Assembly: GCA_937901365.1 (NCBI GenBank)
Contig: CALCEF010000198.1
Location: forward strand, 1 to 9,823
Length of the DNA stretch: 9,823 nt
Direction: 5' to 3'
DNA from: an uncultured euryarchaeote
Lineage (GTDB): Archaea; Thermoplasmatota; Poseidoniia; Poseidoniales; Thalassarchaeaceae
Below, in pieces: positions 1-7,118 of the stretch. Made by a program: the position numbers and the translations under genes. The first letter of the stretch is position 1. The number at the start of each line of letters is the position of its first letter. The notes under the pieces are model-generated. The model worked only from the letters and a program-made list of their open reading frames with translations. It was not told where the DNA came from and ran no database searches.

Positions 1-3000
1 GGTGGTTTCCTAGATGCACCGGGAGGGCCTCTTCGCTCACCTGGACGTGTGGCTGGTGGGCCACGGCTTTGCATCGGTGTTACCGGCTGGGCCGCTGGTA
101 GGAAATCGTCCTCTTCGATGTATTCCAATTCATCATCTTCTACGGTTCTGTTGAGAACCAAAAGGACGACGACAACAGCGATAATCAGAACGATTACCAC
201 ACCTGCAATTCCAATGTAGAGACCAGTATTGCTACTGTCTTCTGCCTCGGAATACTTGGCGACATTGAAGGCAGGGATGCTTGCAATTTCCTCATTGTCC
301 ATGTCTAGAATGACATAACTGACGTTTGTAGCAGGGTTCGGGAATTGATCCATCGAGATTCGCCATCGTGTGTCTTCGCCAGGCAGGACACTGAATGGAC
401 AGGTGTAACTGACTGGAGCACTGGCTTCGCCACCAATCCATGTCACAATCTGAATCTCCAGAACACCTTCCTTGTTACCCTCATTGCTGAAGTCAATCAA
501 GAGGTCGAAGTCGGATTCTGCCATCGGTCGGTCAACGGACATGTCAACGCGCGAGATGCTGAACTGAGCCGATTCGTAGGCGATTTGGTATTGTGCCTCT
601 CCGTTGACTGATTCGCCAAAGGAACCTGCACCTGCGATGGTCTGTCCAGCGGAATCATATCCAGTTAACCAGAACTTCACGATGACATTCTCCATGTCAT
701 CTGGGACCGGTTGGGTTGTATCCCAGAGATCGAAACAGGTTGAAGTCGCGCGAATACGACCTTGGGAGGATTCGAGATACAGAGGTGTACTTTCCCAACC
801 CGGGCCATCCTCAAACGCATTCAGATATTCAGTCCAGTTGTATTCAAATCCACCAACTTCTTGGGTTTTGTAGAACATCCAATTCAAATTAACTGAATTA
901 GTATCCATGCCCTGTAGTTCGTCGATGAGGATCTCAGCATCGAGACAACCCATAACGGATGAAGAAATGCTACCTTCAATGGTTTCACCCGTCACCGAAT
1001 TAGACAAATCCCATGATCCAACTACGGCGTTCGGCCTTGTTGCATCTACTTTGACGATGAACGAACGTGATGGTGCAGGGGTGTTATCTGCTGCACCTTC
1101 CGGCAAGTTCAGCAATTCCATCGTGTAACTGTATTCATTGCTTGCATAGGCAGCAGGGACAACCAATTGGAATGTACCGTTTTCAATATCATACTCATTT
1201 ACATCGACTAGCGCTGGAGAATAACCCTTGTCAGGCATTCCTGCAGGGTACAAGGGTGAGCGTGTAATCTGCAATGTGATTGGAATTTCAGGACTGACGA
1301 AAATCAAGTCATTCATCCCAGCACTGAATACGTAACGACCTTCGATGACCAAGAGATCACCCTGGTAAACGAATCCTCCGTCAGCTGCTCCCACGCCATC
1401 GGTAGGGAATCCAGATGTGTCTTCAACTTGGAAGGTGGTCATGTCGAGTTCGATTCCACTAGCGTAAGACCAACGCTGTGGGTTACGTGACGCACTGATG
1501 TGTACCTCGTTATTGTTGAGATCCTTATCCTTCATTGCAACATCGGGTGTCTTCACGCCACCCACATATGAGAGAGGTACGCCCCAATCCAAACGGATGG
1601 GGATGTCAAGGGTGAATTGCTGCTCGAATGGAGAGATTAACACGGTACCTTCTCGAGTTAGCATTCGTGGCTTGACACCTGTGTTTTCGAAATCATCGAG
1701 AATTTCAATCCAATCGTTGTCTCCATTTGTCCACGCCGTATCATTTTGCGGCGAATAGAACAACTCGATGCAACCTTCTGGGTCATATGAGCCTCCAGCT
1801 TCGTTGCAGATTGCCGGATTCATGGTGACGGTGATCTTGTCAATATCTTGCCAGCCGTTGTCATCCTTTCCATCGACCAACAAGTGATACACGTTTCCAG
1901 CATAAATTGAGCGATTGTTTTCATTCAACAGGGTACCATGGGAATCTGAAATGTGGAACGCCTCGACCAGAGGTGTACGACTTTCCATGGCGATGTATGT
2001 CACCAAATCCTCATTGATTCCAGCAGCACCACCATCGATTTGGTTGCCACCAATATCTCCACCAGACACATACAAACTGACCATCTGAGGTGGATCGATT
2101 CCACTGTTTGCGTAATCACTGATACATTCACAGGGATGGTCGATTAGATAGTACGAAGTGTCAGTCATTGTTTGACGTACTAAACCGACTTGGCTATACT
2201 CATTCATTTGGGCAATTCGATCCTTCTCACCTGTATCTGCAGCGGTGTATCCTGGATCGGTCGGACAGAGTCCGTCAAGGCCGCAATCATCGGAATATTC
2301 GACCCAATAATTGAGGGTCAAGGTCTCTGGAGCCAGTGGCAAATCCTGAGCCGCAATTCGGAATTTCTGATTGTTACTCGCCTTCACCCAAGTGTCGTCT
2401 GAAAGTTCGCGCCAATCTCCTTGTACACTGAACACGGAGATGTTCATCAGGTGGGGCGCAAACGGATCAAGGGTGATTGAAAATCGGATTGCACAGTCAC
2501 CATCTGGGTTGAAATTTGCAGGTGGGCAAATGGTGTCTCCATCTGTGTAATTGTGCATCAAAAGTCGATATTGCTCGTTACCTGCCTCTGAAGCAGGCAG
2601 AGTTGGTTGCCACGAATAATCACCATCAATTGAGGGGGTTGTTGAATCGACAAACAACCAATCCTCAAACATGATTTCAGATTGATTGCGCTTTTGCAAA
2701 ACAACTTCGTAACTGTTGGGATTGGGTGCAACATCCAAATCTTCGTATCGAACATTGAAATCAAGTGTGATTGTGTTACTTGAGAAGGCGTTGTTCAAAT
2801 CCATCTGCTCGACTCCACCTTGGTTGAAAAGATGGAAGTCGGTGATTCCAGCATCGTTTTCCACAGCATTGCCAGTCGATGGCTGAATCAAATTACCCGC
2901 CGGTAGGCCACTGACACCCGTGCTAGAGATCGCGGCTGCATACAAGCGAACGCTCGGTGTGTCATCCCATGATGGGTTGACGGTGAACCTCCAGTTTAGC

Positions 3001-5753
3001 TGCATAGCTGACGAGCCATCCACAGAACCAGCAATAGATTGTAAGGCCATGAAATTGATTTTATCATCTTCATCGGATTCTTCCCAGAAACTACCATTCG
3101 ACTGGTCCCAACGCAATTCCATATTTCCAGTTTCAGTTTCGAAAAGAAGACTGGCGCCACCTAGGGTTTGACCGGTGGAAGACGATACATCGTGCGTTGT
3201 GACGATTTCAATGATATCTCCGTTTGGATACATTCCGGTAATCCCACCGTCATCGTAGGTGGAATCGTAACCACTGGTGGTGGAAATCGATAGTGATGAC
3301 AAGGAGATTGAACCTCCTGAACCGCCGACGATCCGAATCGGTACGACAACACTTTCTGCGGAACTACCGCTACTGGCCAGAGCGACACCTTGGTTCATTT
3401 CGCGCGCGATGTTGTTTGAATCGCTGAGAGCGCGCTGCCAATCGTAGATGATATCCAAATCTCGGAAGGTAATGGTTGCTCCCGAGGCAGATGTGGGTGC
3501 GTCAATTGCCAACCTGAACAGGCACCACTCATTGCCATACTGATCGACCCAAGCAACTGGTACCAATGGATTGTCTAGCAGACTTTGGACACTGGATTGT
3601 AGAGAAACCAGTGGACTTCCAGGGTATGGGGTATGAGACTCGCCCTCGTATAGGCTACTGGCGAGTGAAACCTCTTCATTACCGCTAATGAGATTCAAAT
3701 CAAATTCGCCGATATTGTTGTTTTCATAATTGAATTCAGCATAGTGAATTGTAGCTCCTTTCGGTAGAAGGAAAGGCGCACCTTCTCCTTGGAGATTGAT
3801 GTCTAGGGAAATTGTGCGTGCGGATGAACCTTCATTGATCCCGTTGACAACACCTGTTCTGAACATGTCTTGGCGACCAAATTTCCCAAATGCAGGATCA
3901 GTCATTCCCCACTCAATATCTCCGTCTGCTGCCACATCGAGCGTGATGCCACGAGAATGGTGGGCGAATCGGTACTCTGCATGGAAAGAATAGACATCAC
4001 AATATGATGTGTAATTCGCTAGAACCGCTACAGCGAATCCAGGAGATGCAAGATCTGTCCATTGATTATTTGTCAATTGGGTCATATCCGCATCCGAATT
4101 AAGGCTCATGCCCATAACGAAGTTCGGTCCTCCACAATTGTCGACTACAACTGGTTTGATGGCAACAATTGGCATTGACAAATCGCGGCGTGCCACTGGA
4201 GGTGTGAATGAATCATCCCAAATCTCAGTGGAGATCCAGACTTGAGAACCGCCACTTAATTCTGAGGTCCACTTATCGTTACTGTGGGTTCCACCTTCGA
4301 AAAATACACCATTCGTATTGTTGAAAGTGGTTCCAATCATGGTGCCCAATCTGAATCCATGTAATACTGGAGTGGAAAGTCTAGATGAACCGGATCCAAA
4401 AGTAAATTTGAAATCAATCAAAGGATAAGTATCAGCATTGATATCCCACAATTCAATGAGGCTACCTTGTAGATTGGACATTGCATTTCCGTTTCGATCA
4501 ACAACAACATTCCCAGTCCCTGCATCCAATACATCTACACCAAAGTCTGCAGAGGACGATGCAACCAAATCAAGATTTAGCAATCCATAGCCATCAGGAA
4601 ATCCTGGTTGGCCTGAGGTTTGTGGGGCGAAAGAGCGGAGAGTTACATCTCCCTGAGCAGGCAGTGGATCTCCAACACGAACGCCATCGATATACCAACC
4701 AGCATTCAACATCTCAACTGGGAAAGCACCCTGACGAGGGTTGACCTCATGGATGAACATGAGTTTGATGTATCGACCTTGATGTTGGCTTAAATCGAGT
4801 CTGACATCCGACCAACCACTCGGGCTATTTGATGAGGTGGTCCCATTGCCTGCAAGAACGTAATCACCGGACTGTGGCCCATTTGTGCCGAGGTGATTTC
4901 CACATCTTCCCGCAGGAACTTGGTTTGTAGATGAGCCCAATTGATGCAATCCGTCACCAGAGGATATACCGGTGGTAGCTCCAATGTCAAATGGTGCGAA
5001 AACAGGGTTTTGGAAGTCGACATTGTTTGTCGAATTCTGAACGGCGACATAAGCACAGTCATCGTAGTAGTACTGGTTTGTACCTGCTTCTCTGAAAAAG
5101 AATGAGTGGAAACTGCGGAAGGTCATGTCCGCTTTTCCGGGATGAACGAAGAAAGATACACTGGTCAGAGTCATTTCAAACTCCCCATCTGGTAGACTCG
5201 CTGTGTAATCGGGGTTCTCAAAATCCGTACCCCAACAGTAATCGCCAACACCACAACCGAGTGTGGGGAGGACATTTTCGTCAGATTGCCCCCGTGCCCA
5301 GTTTGCCTCCAATGGTGGTATTCCTTGCATGGCACCTGCCGACCAACCTTCTGGGCCTGACTCAAAGTCGGCATTGTAACCCTGACTCTTTAGTTGAAGG
5401 GATGTTTCTTCAACTGTGAAATCACCAACAGACGAATATTGCGTCATACCACCGTTGTAAATTGGATTCCAAATTTCCCCGTTGGCAATGAGTGAGCTGT
5501 CGATGACTTGAACATCATTATGCTCGGCATAATCTGTGGCCACAATGAATCCAGCGGCATTGACCGTTTCACCGGCTGGCATACTGATTCCAGCGGTCAA
5601 ATCATCGCCCCAAGTTCCTTGATCACGTAGTTCGACGTCGACATCGGAATTGCCGTTGGCAAATGTGCTGATTGTTGCTGCATGAACCAAGGTGGTGGAG
5701 AACACCATCAAGCAAATCATGGCCAGCGATAGGGTACGGGTTCGGGTCGTCAT
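1..5753 (-). CDS. Giant secreted, membrane-anchored beta-sandwich surface protein (C-terminus cut by window edge)
   Basis: One open frame of at least 1917 codons starts at an ATG at 5753-5751 and is still open at position 1. Residues 1-25 form a signal peptide (Arg near the N-terminus, hydrophobic core, V-H-A cleavage site). Residues about 129-362 resemble a MAM/jelly-roll domain: it begins with DFESGPEGW and ends with W-S-D-V-R-L-D-L-S and GWYIDGVRV, with Cys167 and Cys173 between. The rest is beta-rich and Asn/Asp/Gly/Ser/Thr-rich, with Ig-like domain starts near residues 1096 (DPFAPHL), 1220 (DPPQMVSL), 1259 and 1570. Residues about 1731-1840 look like a CARDB-type domain. A transmembrane helix at about 1847-1867 is followed by an acidic, then Pro/Arg-rich tail. 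More than a dozen N-x-S/T sequons suggest a glycosylated cell-surface protein. Role unknown; adhesion or substrate binding is inference. No catalytic motif was seen. The 5' context has a TATA-like box and an inverted repeat but no clear Shine-Dalgarno. Confidence 0.9.
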   Translation of the reverse strand, partial: MTTRTRTLSLAMICLMVFSTTLVHAATISTFANGNSDVDVELRDQGTWGDDLTAGISMPAGETVNAAGFIVATDYAEHNDVQVIDSSLIANGEIWNPIYNGGMTQYSSVGDFTVEETSLQLKSQGYNADFESGPEGWSAGAMQGIPPLEANWARGQSDENVLPTLGCGVGDYCWGTDFENPDYTASLPDGEFEMTLTSVSFFVHPGKADMTFRSFHSFFFREAGTNQYYYDDCAYVAVQNSTNNVDFQNPVFAPFDIGATTGISSGDGLHQLGSSTNQVPAGRCGNHLGTNGPQSGDYVLAGNGTTSSNSPSGWSDVRLDLSQHQGRYIKLMFIHEVNPRQGAFPVEMLNAGWYIDGVRVGDPLPAQGDVTLRSFAPQTSGQPGFPDGYGLLNLDLVASSSADFGVDVLDAGTGNVVVDRNGNAMSNLQGSLIELWDINADTYPLIDFKFTFGSGSSRLSTPVLHGFRLGTMIGTTFNNTNGVFFEGGTHSNDKWTSELSGGSQVWISTEIWDDSFTPPVARRDLSMPIVAIKPVVVDNCGGPNFVMGMSLNSDADMTQLTNNQWTDLASPGFAVAVLANYTSYCDVYSFHAEYRFAHHSRGITLDVAADGDIEWGMTDPAFGKFGRQDMFRTGVVNGINEGSSARTISLDINLQGEGAPFLLPKGATIHYAEFNYENNNIGEFDLNLISGNEEVSLASSLYEGESHTPYPGSPLVSLQSSVQSLLDNPLVPVAWVDQYGNEWCLFRLAIDAPTSASGATITFRDLDIIYDWQRALSDSNNIAREMNQGVALASSGSSAESVVVPIRIVGGSGGSISLSSLSISTTSGYDSTYDDGGITGMYPNGDIIEIVTTHDVSSSTGQTLGGASLLFETETGNMELRWDQSNGSFWEESDEDDKINFMALQSIAGSVDGSSAMQLNWRFTVNPSWDDTPSVRLYAAAISSTGVSGLPAGNLIQPSTGNAVENDAGITDFHLFNQGGVEQMDLNNAFSSNTITLDFNVRYEDLDVAPNPNSYEVVLQKRNQSEIMFEDWLFVDSTTPSIDGDYSWQPTLPASEAGNEQYRLLMHNYTDGDTICPPANFNPDGDCAIRFSITLDPFAPHLMNISVFSVQGDWRELSDDTWVKASNNQKFRIAAQDLPLAPETLTLNYWVEYSDDCGLDGLCPTDPGYTAADTGEKDRIAQMNEYSQVGLVRQTMTDTSYYLIDHPCECISDYANSGIDPPQMVSLYVSGGDIGGNQIDGGAAGINEDLVTYIAMESRTPLVEAFHISDSHGTLLNENNRSIYAGNVYHLLVDGKDDNGWQDIDKITVTMNPAICNEAGGSYDPEGCIELFYSPQNDTAWTNGDNDWIEILDDFENTGVKPRMLTREGTVLISPFEQQFTLDIPIRLDWGVPLSYVGGVKTPDVAMKDKDLNNNEVHISASRNPQRWSYASGIELDMTTFQVEDTSGFPTDGVGAADGGFVYQGDLLVIEGRYVFSAGMNDLIFVSPEIPITLQITRSPLYPAGMPDKGYSPALVDVNEYDIENGTFQLVVPAAYASNEYSYTMELLNLPEGAADNTPAPSRSFIVKVDATRPNAVVGSWDLSNSVTGETIEGSISSSVMGCLDAEILIDELQGMDTNSVNLNWMFYKTQEVGGFEYNWTEYLNAFEDGPGWESTPLYLESSQGRIRATSTCFDLWDTTQPVPDDMENVIVKFWLTGYDSAGQTIAGAGSFGESVNGEAQYQIAYESAQFSISRVDMSVDRPMAESDFDLLIDFSNEGNKEGVLEIQIVTWIGGEASAPVSYTCPFSVLPGEDTRWRISMDQFPNPATNVSYVILDMDNEEIASIPAFNVAKYSEAEDSSNTGLYIGIAGVVIVLIIAVVVVLLVLNRTVEDDELEYIEEDDFLPAAQPVTPMQSRGPPATRPGERRGPPGASRKP

Positions 5754-5772
5754 ATTATGTCACATCCAAGAT

Positions 5773-5789
5773 GAACCACATAGTGGTTC
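5773..5789. repeat. Perfect inverted repeat (7-bp arms, 3-base loop) upstream of the giant surface-protein gene
   Basis: The arms GAACCAC (5773-5779) and GTGGTTC (5783-5789) are exact reverse complements around ATA. The repeat lies 20 bases upstream of the ATG at 5753 and about 26 bases downstream of the TATA-like box, so it falls at the expected transcription start. It could be an operator for a dimeric regulator or a hairpin at the very 5' end of the mRNA. The repeat is visible; both roles are inference. Confidence 0.55.
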
Positions 5790-5811
5790 TACGCTGGCCA
5801 CTCAAAGCCCG

Positions 5812-5818
5812 CATATAA
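5812..5818 (-). promoter_or_regulatory. TATA-like promoter box for the giant surface-protein gene
   Basis: On the minus strand the gap reads GTGTTATATGCGG. TTATAT fits the archaeal TATA consensus. Initiation about 26 bases downstream would start the transcript near 5789 and leave a leader of roughly 35 bases. It is the only good TATA-like match between the stop of the ThiI-like gene and this start, and suggests the two minus-strand genes are transcribed separately. Confidence 0.45.
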
Positions 5819-5835
5819 CACCCATCATCCGTTGG

Positions 5836-5855
5836 TTGGCCCCGTAGGGGGCCAA
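5836..5855 (-). terminator. GC-rich hairpin just downstream of the ThiI-like gene, possible terminator or processing site
   Basis: TTGGCCCC (5836-5843) and GGGGCCAA (5848-5855) pair perfectly around a four-base loop. The overlapping GGCC-AAAA-GGCC (5850-5861) offers an alternative pairing. On the minus strand the structure starts within ten bases after the TGA at 5863-5865. No U-run follows it, so it is not a classic intrinsic terminator, and archaeal termination usually relies on T-tracts. It may act in mRNA 3'-end stability or transcription pausing. Confidence 0.4.
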
Positions 5856-5862
5856 AAGGCCA

Positions 5863-6528
5863 TCATTTTACGCTCAATGGACGGATTCTAAGCGATTCAA
5901 GGCAACCATCAGCCAAATCGGTTAGTCCACCTTGTGCCATCTCATTTTGGCGTAAGCGGTTGAGGTCTGCAACCGTCGTTGGGCGGTCGGGACCTAACGC
6001 ATCACACAACTCTGGACCCGCTGCGATATCATACGTCCCTAATTCTCTAGCCTCATCGATAATTTCCTGTTTGTCTAGTCCGAGTAAAGGCCGCAAAATT
6101 CGAAATTCACTGGCTTCTTCAACTGCACCCAAATTCCCTAGGGTTTGGCTGCTGACCTGACCCAAGTTTTCACCAGTCAAAATGGCGGAGGCGCCGACAT
6201 CTTTTGCAAGGACGGTCCCAATCGCATTGAAGAGACGTTTCATGTGAACGAAGTAATCGCGATGGGCTTCTGGTTCGGTGAATTTAGCCAATGTTTCACC
6301 GACGGTAACAACACGTAGATTTGGGTCGATTGAACCCGTTTCATCCAAACTCCCAATCAGATGGGAAAGACTTGCAGCGGTTTTGTCCTCTGCTTCGCTG
6401 CCCGTAATCGGTTCTTGAGAGCAATGAACAGGAACGATGTGCCACCCCGATCGAACCATACGAGCCACTGCGACGGGGGAATCAATACCACCCGAAACCA
6501 AAGCGATACAGATGGGGGCATTGGCCAT
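5863..6528 (-). CDS. thiI: Stand-alone ThiI-type PP-loop sulfurtransferase domain (tRNA 4-thiouridine / thiamine thiazole family)
   Basis: The 221-residue protein matches the adenylating AANH domain of ThiI, which activates U8 of tRNA with ATP for sulfur insertion and in some organisms supports thiazole synthesis. The PP-loop SGGIDS is at residues 12-17. The ThiI signature TGENLGQVSSQTLGNL is at 118-133, which excludes QueC, NAD synthase and GMP synthase. Cys175, in C-D-A-L-G-P-D-R-P-T, sits where ThiI has its conserved Cys before a P-x-x-P-T segment. Full ThiI proteins are about 380-480 residues and carry N-terminal ferredoxin-like and THUMP RNA-binding domains; this protein starts directly at the catalytic domain, and no upstream sequence could encode them. 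There is no rhodanese domain and no CxxC pair. The ATG at 6528 is preceded by AGGGTGG four bases away, a plausible ribosome site. It is divergent from the thioesterase gene. Family assignment is strong; activity without THUMP is uncertain. Confidence 0.88.
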   Translation of the reverse strand: MANAPICIALVSGGIDSPVAVARMVRSGWHIVPVHCSQEPITGSEAEDKTAASLSHLIGSLDETGSIDPNLRVVTVGETLAKFTEPEAHRDYFVHMKRLFNAIGTVLAKDVGASAILTGENLGQVSSQTLGNLGAVEEASEFRILRPLLGLDKQEIIDEARELGTYDIAAGPELCDALGPDRPTTVADLNRLRQNEMAQGGLTDLADGCLESLRIRPLSVK

Positions 6529-6551
6529 GTGCCACCCTACCGCTTTACCCC

Positions 6552-6559
6552 CATAATGG
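6552..6559 (-). promoter_or_regulatory. Weak TATA-like element upstream of the ThiI-like gene
   Basis: CATTATGG on the minus strand is centred about 27 bases before the ATG at 6528, the spacing expected for an archaeal TATA box and a leaderless or very short leader transcript. The match is poor because the element is flanked by G/C runs. A Shine-Dalgarno-like AGGGTGG before the ATG argues for some leader, so this is tentative. Confidence 0.25.
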
Positions 6560-6617
6560 GATGGGTCAGGGGAATCTAGGTGACAGCCTCAAGAGGGGGA
6601 GGCGTCGCCCAAGGAAT

Positions 6618-6621
6618 GAGG
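6618..6621 (+). promoter_or_regulatory. Ribosome binding site that sets the thioesterase start
   Basis: GAGG lies six bases before the ATG at 6628, inside the sequence AATGAGGATAGTG. This favours ATG 6628 over the in-frame GTG at 6580 and ATG at 6616. The extra 16 residues the longest version would add are Gly-rich and outside the hotdog fold. Confidence 0.5.
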
Positions 6622-6627
6622 ATAGTG

Positions 6628-7089
6628 ATGTCTGACCCTTATTCGACCGAACCCGTGACCAAAATCGACGAGGTGTTTCCACAGGATACGAATGCCTACA
6701 ATACGCTCTTTGGAGGGAGATTGATGAGCATCATGGATACTGCTGCCGGAATGGCTTCGAGTAAATTTGCGCACCGTGAATTTGTCACCATCTCTGTGGA
6801 TGCACTGAAGTTCAAAAGGCCTGCATATCAAGGGGATTTGATTGAAACAACCGCACGTGTTGTCCATACCAGTACGCATACGGCGGGTGTACACGTTATT
6901 GCGAAGAGGTTGGATCGAAGTGAATGGGTGACCGAAGAGATTTGTTCAGGATTCTTTTTCATGGTCGCAATCGATTCGCAGATGAAACCAATTCCCATTC
7001 CACAATTCACCCCAATGACTGAAGAAGATCAGAAAATGTGGGATTTGGCTCAAGCGGCCAGAGATGCAATGAAAGCTGCTGGTCAGTAA
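6628..7089 (+). CDS. Hotdog-fold acyl-CoA thioesterase (YciA/acyl-CoA hydrolase-like)
   Basis: The 153-residue protein should hydrolyse acyl-CoA to free acid and CoA in the cytoplasm. Residues 19-37 (PQDTNAYNTLFGGRLMSIMD) match the family signature, with Asn22, the Gly29-Gly30 turn at the start of the long helix, and Asp37 as the likely catalytic acid. The second conserved block, ISVDALKFKRPAYQGD (residues 55-70), contributes the substrate-binding strand and the GD turn. Length fits a single hotdog domain, which would work as a dimer or hexamer. The residue before T-L-F-G-G is Asn where YciA relatives usually have Gly. The C-terminal part (130-153) is a charged helix. Starts at 6580 (GTG) and 6616 (ATG) are possible but less likely than 6628. 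It ends 29 bases before the SelB-like gene and probably shares its transcript. Substrate chain length cannot be read from sequence. Confidence 0.87.
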   Translation: MSDPYSTEPVTKIDEVFPQDTNAYNTLFGGRLMSIMDTAAGMASSKFAHREFVTISVDALKFKRPAYQGDLIETTARVVHTSTHTAGVHVIAKRLDRSEWVTEEICSGFFFMVAIDSQMKPIPIPQFTPMTEEDQKMWDLAQAARDAMKAAGQ

Positions 7090-7118
7090 CTGCATGAACA
7101 ATAGGAAGGTCGAAAGGC

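Noticed and set aside
345..5419. Many plus-strand open frames of 60-105 codons, and a few short minus-strand frames in other phases
   Set aside because: All fall within the continuous 1917-codon minus-strand gene, have no domain signatures and are broken up by stops; they are shadows.
5754..5862. Possible small RNA or short gene in the gap between the two minus-strand genes
   Set aside because: No open frame with a start and ribosome site was seen, and the two hairpins are explained as well by promoter-proximal and 3'-end roles.
6580..6627. Longer thioesterase starting at GTG 6580 or ATG 6616
   Set aside because: The added residues are Gly-rich and outside the fold, and the ribosome site GAGG is correctly spaced for ATG 6628 instead.
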